Source of the DNA: Eggerthellaceae bacterium
Lineage (GTDB): Bacteria; Actinomycetota; Coriobacteriia; Coriobacteriales; Eggerthellaceae
Length of the DNA: 6,262 bases
Assembly (NCBI GenBank): GCA_017533165.1
Contig: JAFXIM010000162.1
Location: 1-6,262 of the forward strand
Direction of reading: 5' to 3'
Both the position numbers and the translations under genes were made by a program. Numbering within the stretch: position 1 is the stretch's first letter; each line of letters opens with the position of its first letter. A model generated the notes under the pieces. The model saw nothing but the letters and a program-made list of their open reading frames with translations. It did no database searches and had not been told where the DNA came from. Shown piece by piece: positions 1 through 5,769 of this stretch.

Positions 1-462
1 CCTCTGCCGTACTTCCAGGAGCCGCCGTACAGCCCCTACTCCACGCCCGAGCTGGCCGAGGAGTTCCCGCTGGTCCTCACCACCGGCGCCCGCACGTGGG
101 CATCCTTCCATTCCGAGAACAGGCAGCAGCCGTCCCTGCGTGAGCTCTGCCCCGAGCCGCTGTTCGAGCTCCATCCCGACAAAGCCGCCGAACTTGGCCT
201 CAAGGAAGGCGACTGGTGCTGGATCGAGACTCCGTTTGGCAAGGCGAAGCAGAAGCTCACCGTCACCCCGATCATCAATCCGCGCGTTGCCCATGCAATG
301 CACGGCTGGTGGTTCCCCGAGCGCGAGCCCGAGGCACCGTACCTGTACGGCAACTGGGAGTCCAACATCAACGTCGCCATGCCGCACGGCGTCAACGGCA
401 AGCTCGGCTTCGGCGACTGCTTCAAGACCATGATCTGCAAGGTCTACAAGGTTGAGGAATAG
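1..462 (+). CDS. Molybdopterin-dependent oxidoreductase, catalytic subunit, C-terminal fragment
   Basis: This is the last 153 residues of a DMSO-reductase-superfamily catalytic subunit; the 5' part lies before the window. Frame 1 is open from base 1 to the TAG at 460-462. The fragment matches the C-terminal molybdopterin-dinucleotide-binding domain. It has the beta-strand and loop LVLTTGAR (residues 24-31), FHSENR (36-41), the domain-typical stretch from ELHPDKAAELGLKEGD (56-71) to WIETPFG (74-80), and HGWWFPE (101-107). Such subunits reduce or oxidise small substrates at a Mo or W bis-molybdopterin centre, passing electrons through Fe-S partners. The HGWWFPE signature recalls the thiosulfate/polysulfide reductase and catechol-dehydroxylase-like branches common in gut Actinobacteria, but this is family resemblance only. 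The Mo-ligand region and any signal peptide are missing, so substrate and location cannot be told. The ferredoxin gene starts 11 bp downstream, which makes it the probable electron-transfer partner. Confidence 0.93.
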   Translation, partial: PLPYFQEPPYSPYSTPELAEEFPLVLTTGARTWASFHSENRQQPSLRELCPEPLFELHPDKAAELGLKEGDWCWIETPFGKAKQKLTVTPIINPRVAHAMHGWWFPEREPEAPYLYGNWESNINVAMPHGVNGKLGFGDCFKTMICKVYKVEE

Positions 463-473
463 AGGAGGAAATC

Positions 474-809
474 ATGGGAAAGATCGCTCTTCTTATCGAT
501 TACGGCTGGTGCTCCGGCTGCCATAGCTGCGAGCTGGCGTGCCGCAACGAGCTTGGTCTCGGCGTAGGCGAGTGGGGAATCAAGATCCTCGAGGATGGCC
601 CGCGCCAGACTAAGGAAGGCGACTGGCAGTGGACCTACCTTCCCCTGCCGACGTCCTATTGCAACGGCTGCGAGCAGCGCGTTGCCGAAGGCCTCATGCC
701 GGCATGCGTCCAGACCTGCCAGGGCAAGGTCATGTACTATGGCACCCCGGCTGAGATGGCCGAGAAGATGGAGGAGATCGGCGAGAAGGCCGTCATCTTC
801 CTGCCGTAA
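474..809 (+). CDS. Short two-cluster 4Fe-4S ferredoxin subunit of the molybdenum enzyme
   Basis: This 111-residue protein probably carries electrons to or from the adjacent molybdenum subunit. It has eight cysteines in two motifs: C13-x2-C16-x2-C19-x3-C23, and C63-x2-C66-x11-C78-x3-C82. This is enough for two [4Fe-4S] clusters in the interleaved ferredoxin arrangement. The motifs match the first and last cysteine groups of DmsB/PhsB-type subunits, while the two middle groups are absent; usual DmsB-like subunits have four motifs and about 180-220 residues. The proline that normally follows the last cysteine is replaced (CQGK, 82-85). The start at 474 is supported by the purine-rich AGGAGGAA at 463-470. 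There is no signal peptide or membrane segment, so the protein is either cytoplasmic or exported with its partner. The 11-bp gap to the catalytic gene indicates co-transcription. Family assignment is firm; the exact partner reaction is unknown. Confidence 0.92.
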   Translation: MGKIALLIDYGWCSGCHSCELACRNELGLGVGEWGIKILEDGPRQTKEGDWQWTYLPLPTSYCNGCEQRVAEGLMPACVQTCQGKVMYYGTPAEMAEKMEEIGEKAVIFLP

Positions 810-823
810 GGTAATTCAATCGA

Positions 824-859
824 GCACCGCCGATCTTGGTGGATCGGGATCGGCGGTGC
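824..859 (+). terminator. Intergenic hairpin between the ferredoxin and the 64-residue gene
   Basis: A perfect 12-bp GC-rich inverted repeat (GCACCGCCGATC at 824-835 with its complement at 848-859) encloses a 12-nt loop. No U-run follows (CTTAACATTC), so it is not a classic intrinsic terminator. It may partly attenuate transcription or protect the upstream mRNA end, lowering expression of the small genes relative to the enzyme genes. Confidence 0.6.
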
Positions 860-890
860 CTTAACATTCGAGCCGACAAGGAGACCCGTT

Positions 891-1085
891 ATGTGGTACG
901 CATGGAAGAAGGAAATGGGCAGCGAGTGGCAGCTTGTCTTTAGCACCGAAAGCGAAGAGGAGATCAGGGCCAAGGAGGCCGAGCTTCGCCGCAATCAGGG
1001 CGGTAACCGCCTTGCCGCTTGGGCGTCGGGTGCTGTCTTCAAGATCACCGACTACGAGCTGTCTGACGAGGAAAAGAAGAAATAG
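891..1085 (+). CDS. Small Trp-containing protein of unknown function in the Mo-enzyme cluster
   Basis: I do not recognise a named family for this 64-residue protein. It is supported as a gene by AAGGAG at 878-883, seven bases before the ATG, and by its place between two credible genes on the same strand. It has four tryptophans (W2, W5, W13, W44), no cysteine and no membrane segment. The sequence suggests a strand (WQLVF, 13-17), a strongly charged helix (about 20-36, rich in Glu, Lys and Arg), a second strand (AVFKI, 48-52), and an acidic then lysine-rich tail. It should be cytosolic and compact, perhaps a beta-alpha-beta fold. A role as a small subunit or assembly helper of the molybdenum enzyme is inferred only from position. 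The hairpin at 824-859 separates it from the ferredoxin gene, and the next gene starts 29 bp downstream. Confidence 0.75.
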   Translation: MWYAWKKEMGSEWQLVFSTESEEEIRAKEAELRRNQGGNRLAAWASGAVFKITDYELSDEEKKK

Positions 1086-1114
1086 CTTCTGAATAGACGA
1101 GGAGAGGGGCGTCA

Positions 1115-1417
1115 ATGAACGGCTTTCACCCCTGCCACCCGCAGTGCGGCAAGTGCAGGCCCCCCAAGCCGCCGATGCGCGTATGCGAAGCCTGCGGTTG
1201 GCTCAACAGCGCCGACCCGAAGGACACCGTCTGCGAAAAATGCCAAGCGCCCCTCCCCGAGGTCAAGAAGCCGACTCCCATCCATTGCCTTCAAATTGAC
1301 CAGAAGTGCATGAATCCATGTGGGAGGGGGAAGGTCAAGCCCCACTACATGTTCCCCGGCAAGACGTGCATCCACCATACGCCGGAAGAGCCCTTGCAGG
1401 AGGGTTCAAGCGAATAG
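1115..1417 (+). CDS. Cys/His-rich protein with central zinc ribbon, function unknown
   Basis: This 100-residue protein contains eleven cysteines and six histidines. The middle is a clear zinc-ribbon knuckle pair, C24-x2-C27-G...N31...C40-x2-C43, similar to short double-zinc-ribbon domains. Around it are an N-terminal group (H5, C7, H8, C11, C14) and a C-terminal group (H57, C58, C65, C69, C85, H87, H88) that could bind a second metal or an Fe-S cluster. Prolines are frequent, and there is no signal peptide or membrane segment. The ATG at 1115 follows GAGGAG (1099-1104) by ten bases. An internal Met21 would drop the first Cys/His group, so the longer start is preferred. Its position at the end of the cluster suggests a maturation factor, metal-binding chaperone or small subunit, but that is inference. 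A transcription-factor role is possible but has no visible DNA-binding domain other than the ribbon. Confidence 0.8.
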   Translation: MNGFHPCHPQCGKCRPPKPPMRVCEACGWLNSADPKDTVCEKCQAPLPEVKKPTPIHCLQIDQKCMNPCGRGKVKPHYMFPGKTCIHHTPEEPLQEGSSE

Positions 1418-1554
1418 GGTGAGCCCTTGCGCAGCGCCGTTTCGATGGCGTTGACCTGCGGGAGACATGAGCAAGTCGGCTTCCAGCAATGCAATCCTCG
1501 ACTTCTCTCCAGGCTGTTGTCTTTGTCAGGCTCTTTCTCTCGGTACGAAAAGCA

Positions 1555-1585
1555 GAAGGGACGCAGATTCCCCCTGCGCCCCTTC
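1555..1585 (+). terminator. Hairpin downstream of the Mo-enzyme cluster
   Basis: GAAGGGACGCAG (1555-1566) pairs with 1574-1585, giving 11 pairs and one A-C mismatch around a 7-nt loop. A short T-run follows at 1592-1595. It sits 138 bp after the stop of the Cys-rich gene and is the best candidate in this 228-bp spacer for ending the upstream transcript. The U-run is short and somewhat distant, so efficiency is uncertain. Confidence 0.5.
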
Positions 1586-1591
1586 GCACGA

Positions 1592-1608
1592 TTTTCGCAC
1601 CGCGAAAA
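1592..1608. promoter_or_regulatory. Palindrome TTTTCGC-N3-GCGAAAA upstream of the membrane-protein gene
   Basis: A perfect 7-bp inverted repeat with a 3-bp centre lies 37 bp before the predicted ATG at 1646. Its symmetry and position would suit a dimeric repressor or activator site. It could equally be a second small hairpin helping termination by the structure at 1555-1585. No clear -35/-10 pair is visible nearby. Confidence 0.35.
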
Positions 1609-1645
1609 CACAGGTTTATTGTCAACCATCTTAAAGAGCGGGGCA

Positions 1646-1906
1646 ATGATGTCAGAAGAAAAACTGGCCGTATCTGCGGTTAATACTAAGAAAGAGATTG
1701 CCGTTTCCATGGTTATCAGCGGAATTGGCAGCTTCATTTTGAGCTTTTGCGTTAACTACTTCCTTACCGGCATGCCCGATTCCGTGATGGCTCACGCCAT
1801 GGGAAACGGCATAAGCGGGCTTCTCAGCGGCGCCTTGTCGGTACTCCTGAGCTTTAACGTGTTCTTCTTCACTATGCGCAAGAAGGGCTTGCTTAGGAAG
1901 GAATAA
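1646..1906 (+). CDS. Small protein with two predicted transmembrane helices, unknown function
   Basis: This 86-residue protein has two hydrophobic segments, about residues 18-40 and 56-76. Basic residues lie before the first (K15, K16) and after the second (R78, K79, K80, R84, K85), predicting both ends in the cytoplasm and a short external loop near MPDS (43-46). Gly and Ser are common in both helices, which suits close packing or oligomerisation. I cannot assign a family. The reading frame stays open up to a TTG at 1427, but that extension is Arg/Leu-rich and unlike a protein start. The adjacent ATGs at 1646 and 1649 are better, although the only ribosome-binding signal is a weak AAAGAGCGGGG (1633-1643). 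It stands apart from the Mo cluster by 228 bp and is followed at once by hairpins, so it is probably a single-gene transcript. Confidence 0.68.
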   Translation: MMSEEKLAVSAVNTKKEIAVSMVISGIGSFILSFCVNYFLTGMPDSVMAHAMGNGISGLLSGALSVLLSFNVFFFTMRKKGLLRKE

Positions 1907-1925
1907 GCAGAGCCGGGCTCTGCTT
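1905..1925 (+). terminator. Hairpin overlapping the stop of the membrane-protein gene
   Basis: AAGCAGAGC (1905-1913) and GCTCTGCTT (1917-1925) form a perfect 9-bp stem with a 3-nt loop starting inside the TAA codon. The following bases (GGGCAAAAC) contain no U-run, so it may stabilise the mRNA end rather than terminate by itself. Confidence 0.5.
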
Positions 1926-1963
1926 GGGCAAAACGCGGAGCTAAACAGACGAAGCAGATAGTG

Positions 1964-2002
1964 CGAAAGGCCACCGATGCGCAGTCATATGGTGGCCTTT
2001 CG
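1964..2002. terminator. Probable bidirectional terminator after the membrane-protein gene
   Basis: CGAAAGGCCACC (1964-1975) is exactly complementary to 1991-2002, a 12-bp stem with a 15-nt loop. The A-run and T-run flanking the GC core (AAAGGCCACC / GGTGGCCTTT) give a terminator-like shape on either strand. A perfect 12-bp palindrome, TTGCGTACGCAA (2003-2014), abuts it, and a TTTT run follows at 2021-2024. Confidence 0.65.
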
Positions 2003-2208
2003 TTGCGTACGCAATGAGACTTTTGTTGATCAAATCAAACCGCCGCACGCTTGTGATCTTTTAGTTCGACTGGTTGCGGACAGGTTCTCTTTGCCGAAGG
2101 CTCGAGCGTCTGATCGTTTTGAATGGTCTCGAGTCCGCGTTTTAACTCATCTTGGTAAGTAACTTTTTCGACCATTTTTGGAACAGTTCTGAAGAAGTGC
2201 GAAAAATG

Positions 2209-2233
2209 CCCTATCTAGGGTCAAATAACTTGA
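2209..2233. promoter_or_regulatory. Two adjacent dyads, possible operator for the peptidase gene
   Basis: CCCTA-TC-TAGGG (2209-2220) is an inverted repeat with 5-bp arms. It is followed directly by TCAA-N5-TTGA (2221-2233). Such clustered symmetry in an AT-rich spacer resembles transcription-factor sites, but I can name no regulator. The start codon is about 250 bp away, so it would act on a distal promoter. Confidence 0.3.
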
Positions 2234-2467
2234 TTTAGCAGAAACAAAACCCGCAACACATTCAAAGTCAGGATACTTAAATCACGTTTAGGCTTTTATT
2301 ACTGCGAAAACATCTCATCAAGATCTTCGAGACCTTCAAGGAGACGAGCGCAGGCGTAAGCTTTTCTCTTGTTCGGCGACGGTAAGCAAAACCTTGACGA
2401 CGTGAAGCCCCGCCGCTCCCGTCAAGCAGCAAACAGGTACAATGCAAGCGATACGCAAAGCACCGAG

Positions 2468-2472
2468 AAGGG
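2468..2472 (+). promoter_or_regulatory. Ribosome-binding site deciding the peptidase start
   Basis: AAGGG, seven bases before ATG 2480, supports that start over the upstream in-frame TTG at 2369, which has no purine-rich site at suitable distance. Confidence 0.7.
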
Positions 2473-2479
2473 CATCAGA

Positions 2480-5446
2480 ATGAACACGAACTCGTACGCA
2501 GAAAACTCCGCTGCCCATGAGGACATCGCCAAGATTGCCAAGACCCACGGTTTTGAGCTGCAGGGCTTTGAGAGCATCCCCGAAATCGAAGGCGACGCCT
2601 TCATCCTGAAGCACGAGGCCAGCAAGGCAAGGCTTCTGTACCTCAAAAACGAAGACCCGAACAAGGCTTTCTCCATCAGCTTCAAAACCCCCGCCGATGA
2701 CGACACCGGCGTATTCCACATCCTCGAGCACTCCGTGCTATGCGGGTCGGAGAAGTTCCCCGTCAAAGAGCCCTTCGTCAACTTGCTCAAGAGTTCGATG
2801 CAGACCTTCTTGAATGCCATGACCTTTCCGGATAAAACCATGTACCCGGTGGCTAGCACCAACGAGCAGGACCTCTTGAACCTCGCCGATGTTTACCTTG
2901 ACGCCGTGTTCAGTCCCGCCATCTACCAAAAACGAACGATCTTCGAACAGGAAGGTTGGCACTACGAACTTGCCGAGGGCGATAACGCAAAACAGGACGA
3001 CAAGCCCTCTCTCGTATACAACGGCGTCGTGTTCAACGAGATGAAGGGTGCGCTTTCGGATCCCGAGTCAGTGCTCTACGACGCTCTGTCAGCCGCACTC
3101 TTCCCCGACACCTGCTATCGCTTCGAATCGGGTGGCATCCCCAAGGCGATCGTCGACCTGACCTATGAAGGTTACCTTGATACGCACGCTCGTCACTACC
3201 GTCCCGACAACAGCTACATCACGCTCTACGGCAACTTGGACCTCGACACCTTCCTCGCCTTCCTCAACGAGCGCTACTTAAGCCCGCTTGCCGCCATTGA
3301 TCGCGGACCGCTGTCCATCAATCCGCTCGACGAGCAAAAGCCCGTACGTGCCCTCAACGTAAAGAAGACCATGCCGACCGCCGAGGAAAACGCCGCATGC
3401 GCCGTCGGCTTTGTCATCGGCCACGCGCGCGAGCGCAAGCGCCTGATTGCAGCCGACATCCTGCTCGACGCCATCATGGGATCCAACGAAGCGCCCATGA
3501 AGCGCGCCCTTCTTGATGCGGGCATCGCCGCAGACGCATCGGCCTTCATTGCGGATGCCGTGGTGCAGCCCTTTGCCGTGGTGCAGCTTCGCGGTTTGGA
3601 GAAGGGATGCGCTTCGCAGCTGCGCCAAATCGTCACGGAGCAGGCGCTTCACCTAGCCGAAGGCGGCCTTGACCATGAGTTGGTTGAGGCGGCGCTGTCC
3701 CATGCCGAGTTCGTCATGCGCGAGAGGAACTTCGGTTACGCCGACGGCGTCATGTTGGCCATGGCGAGCATGTCCGGATGGCTTTACGGTGACGACCTCG
3801 CCTGCGCTTACCTTCGCTATGATGATGCCTTTGCCGAGCTGCGCAAGGAGCTTGAAGAGGGGTATTTCGAGCAGCTCATTCGAGAGCTCTTCCTCAACAA
3901 CGATCACATGGCCGAAGTCGAGTTGGTTCCCACCGCAGAGGACGAGGACGCGGCGCTCTCCGAGCGTCTCGCCAAGCTTGCGGCAAACATGAGCGACGAA
4001 GATTTTGCCGCTATCGCGGGCGAGGTCGAAACCCTGCGCGAAGCCCAAGAGCGCCCTGACTCCCCGGAAGATCTCGCCAAGCTTCCCCAGTTGGCCATCT
4101 CCGACATTGGGGATGCCCCAGCGGAGCCCGCCTACGCTCTCGAGCAGGGACACCCCCTGCCCCTGCTGCGCCACAACGCGCAAAAGCACGGCATCAGCTA
4201 TGCCTACCGCTACTTCGATCTTGAGCGCGTGCGTTTCGAGGATCTGCCCTACGTGACTATCTTGGCCATGGTGCTCGGCAAGCTCGACACTACACGTTAT
4301 TCCGCCGCAAAGCTTGACACCCTCATACAGAGCAAACTCGGCAACTTCTCGGTTTTCGTCGAGGTTCACGAAGCAGCAGCAGAGCGATCTCTCGCGCATC
4401 CGAAACTGGTGATCAGCACCTCCGCCCTCGAAGACAAGGTGGAGTACCTCGCCAAGTTTACGCGCGAGATATTCACTGAGACGATGTTTGGCTGCCAAGA
4501 TAAGATCTTCGACGTCCTCATGCAGAAGAAGGTGGCCATGGAGCAAAGCTTCGCCAACGCGGGCAACGGCGCTGCCATGGGGCGAGTTTCCTCTTACTAC
4601 CTGCCCGCCGCCCTCTTGCGCGAACAGGTCGGAGGCGTTGACTTCTACCTGTTCCTCAAGAAGCTCATCGCCGAATGGGATACGCGTGCGGATGAGGTGA
4701 CGAACAAGCTCAACGAGCTCTCAAGGCTCATCTTCACTGATGACAACTGCATGCTCAGCTGGTCGGGATCCGATGAAGCCCTCTCTCGTTTCTGGGCGGC
4801 CGATGCGCTTACCTTCGCCACACGCGAAGCAGAAAACCGCTTGATCATCCCCCCGACCGTTGTGAAAAACGAGGCCTTTGTCGTACCCACGGACATCACC
4901 TACACCGCCATCGGCTTTGACCGCAGGCTCATTGGCGAGGGTGACTACACGGGAAGCTGGCTCGTTGCATCGCGCGCGCTGTCCTACGATTACCTGTGGA
5001 ACGAGGTGCGCGTGAAGGGCGGCGCCTACGGTTGCGGATTCCAAACCACCAGGCAGGGCAACACGCGCTTCTACTCCTTCCGTGACCCCCATGTCGACGA
5101 GACCATCGAGCGCTTCATGCAAGCAGGTGCGTGGCTGCGCTCCTTCGAACCGAGCGAGTCTGAAATGTGCGGATACGTGGTGAGCACCACCGCAAGCTTC
5201 GACGCACCGGTCAAGACCCGCGAGCTGATACGTCGCCAAGACGGGCAGCTCCTAGCCGGCTATACGCCCGAGGATCGTATGCGCATTCGCGACGAGGTGG
5301 AAGCCACCACATCGCAGGACCTGCGGGAACTCGGAGATACCGTATGCGCAATAGCTCAGGCTGCACCGCGCTGCACCTTTGGCAACCGCGAAATCATCGA
5401 AGCGTCGGAAACGGAATTCACCATCATCGATCTTTTGAACGCATAA
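2480..5446 (+). CDS. M16C zinc metallopeptidase, presequence-protease (PreP) type
   Basis: This intact 988-residue protein is a cytosolic oligopeptidase of the insulinase superfamily, subfamily M16C. Its relatives degrade peptides, including organelle targeting sequences, inside a closed chamber. The inverted zinc motif is H80-I-L-E83-H84, where H80 and H84 bind zinc and E83 is the catalytic base. The third zinc ligand is E187 in VVFNEMKG (183-190). The substrate-binding R844 and Y850 lie in VRVKGGAYG in the C-terminal half, with the same spacing as the Arg/Tyr pair of plant PreP. Domain order: active M16 domain (about 50-210), inactive M16 domain (about 220-420), M16C-associated linker with SPEDLAKLP (528-536), then C-terminal domains. 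Length is normal for the family. The ATG at 2480 is chosen because AAGGG (2468-2472) lies seven bases upstream and the family similarity begins soon after; a 37-residue TTG-started extension is unsupported. There is no signal peptide. It appears monocistronic between terminators. Confidence 0.96.
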   Translation: MNTNSYAENSAAHEDIAKIAKTHGFELQGFESIPEIEGDAFILKHEASKARLLYLKNEDPNKAFSISFKTPADDDTGVFHILEHSVLCGSEKFPVKEPFVNLLKSSMQTFLNAMTFPDKTMYPVASTNEQDLLNLADVYLDAVFSPAIYQKRTIFEQEGWHYELAEGDNAKQDDKPSLVYNGVVFNEMKGALSDPESVLYDALSAALFPDTCYRFESGGIPKAIVDLTYEGYLDTHARHYRPDNSYITLYGNLDLDTFLAFLNERYLSPLAAIDRGPLSINPLDEQKPVRALNVKKTMPTAEENAACAVGFVIGHARERKRLIAADILLDAIMGSNEAPMKRALLDAGIAADASAFIADAVVQPFAVVQLRGLEKGCASQLRQIVTEQALHLAEGGLDHELVEAALSHAEFVMRERNFGYADGVMLAMASMSGWLYGDDLACAYLRYDDAFAELRKELEEGYFEQLIRELFLNNDHMAEVELVPTAEDEDAALSERLAKLAANMSDEDFAAIAGEVETLREAQERPDSPEDLAKLPQLAISDIGDAPAEPAYALEQGHPLPLLRHNAQKHGISYAYRYFDLERVRFEDLPYVTILAMVLGKLDTTRYSAAKLDTLIQSKLGNFSVFVEVHEAAAERSLAHPKLVISTSALEDKVEYLAKFTREIFTETMFGCQDKIFDVLMQKKVAMEQSFANAGNGAAMGRVSSYYLPAALLREQVGGVDFYLFLKKLIAEWDTRADEVTNKLNELSRLIFTDDNCMLSWSGSDEALSRFWAADALTFATREAENRLIIPPTVVKNEAFVVPTDITYTAIGFDRRLIGEGDYTGSWLVASRALSYDYLWNEVRVKGGAYGCGFQTTRQGNTRFYSFRDPHVDETIERFMQAGAWLRSFEPSESEMCGYVVSTTASFDAPVKTRELIRRQDGQLLAGYTPEDRMRIRDEVEATTSQDLRELGDTVCAIAQAAPRCTFGNREIIEASETEFTIIDLLNA

Positions 5447-5525
5447 TCAGCTCGATCACAACATCAATCGCGCGTCCACCGACGCAAGCCCGCGAAATGC
5501 TCCGATTTGTCGCGGAATCGAGCCC

Positions 5526-5569
5526 AGAACATTAGCACCCCGCCTTTTCCGACGGGGTGCTAATGTTCT
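5526..5569. terminator. Strong hairpin terminator between the peptidase and the SufC-like gene
   Basis: A perfect 17-bp stem (5526-5542 with 5553-5569; core GCACCCCG / CGGGGTGC) closes a 10-nt loop CCTTTTCCGA. It lies 79 bp after the peptidase stop. The distal arm is U-rich at its end (TAATGTTCT) but lacks a long T-run. The near symmetry means it could act on both strands. It likely insulates the two genes. Confidence 0.75.
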
Positions 5570-5634
5570 CGTGTTATTCACTATATGTCATCTTTTTAGT
5601 ACCATTTACGGAAAGTCGCTTACGCAATCCCAGT

Positions 5635-5668
5635 TTGCCAATGCGATAAGGCATTTTAGTTATACAAT
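5635..5668 (+). promoter_or_regulatory. Candidate promoter of the SufC-like gene
   Basis: TTGCCA (5635-5640) and TATACAAT (5661-5668) resemble -35 and -10 boxes, in the most AT-rich part of the spacer and about 100 bp before the start codon. The 20-base spacer is longer than the ideal 17, so the -35 match may be fortuitous. An 8-bp palindrome, TATCGATA (5671-5678), lies just downstream and could be an operator. No regulator gene is visible in the window. Confidence 0.35.
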
Positions 5669-5769
5669 GATATCGATACATGAGGAGTTGTAACGCGTTT
5701 CAGAACACAAGACGAGCTGGTTCGCAAGGATCGAATCGCGTTGCACGTTAGAGAATCGGAGCATTCACC

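Larger units (their letters stand above)
2003..2479. other. Long noncoding spacer before the peptidase gene
   Basis: I see no convincing gene here. The stretch is more AT-rich than the flanking genes. It holds the palindromes TTGCGTACGCAA (2003-2014) and TTGATCAA (2026-2033). It also holds a potential hairpin from two copies of CTCGAG (2101-2106 and 2128-2133, eight pairs including one G-T, 21-nt loop), followed by TTTT at 2140-2143. T-runs occur at 2163-2167 and 2175-2179, and a pair of small dyads at 2209-2233. A TTG-started extension of the peptidase frame begins at 2369 but is not supported. No convincing -35/-10 promoter could be fixed, although the peptidase promoter must lie here unless transcription reads through. 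Confidence 0.55.

Noticed and set aside
140..455. Two overlapping plus-strand frames within the Mo-subunit gene
   Set aside because: Out-of-frame shadows of the true frame, low-complexity Ser/Arg/Pro composition, no motif.
1427..1645. Upstream extension of the two-helix membrane protein from a TTG
   Set aside because: The extension is Arg/Leu-rich and crosses two hairpins; the ATG pair at 1646/1649 gives a compact protein with normal topology.
1977..2162. 61-codon plus-strand frame starting within the terminator loop
   Set aside because: No ribosome-binding site, its start lies inside a hairpin loop, and the protein shows no domain or sensible composition; kept only as part of a possible RNA or repeat element.
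2338..2343. AAGGAG that looks like a ribosome-binding site
   Set aside because: No start codon at suitable distance and the reading frames close quickly (TAA at 2357-2359).
3653..4546. Long open frame on the minus strand (297 codons) inside the peptidase gene
   Set aside because: It lies antisense to a peptidase domain with clear family motifs, has no recognisable domain, and is explained by the GC-rich codon pattern of the plus-strand gene.
5682..5687. GAGGAG that could serve a small gene before the SufC-like gene
   Set aside because: The nearest start-like codon (TTG 5688) is too close to the site and directly followed by TAA; no sustained frame.
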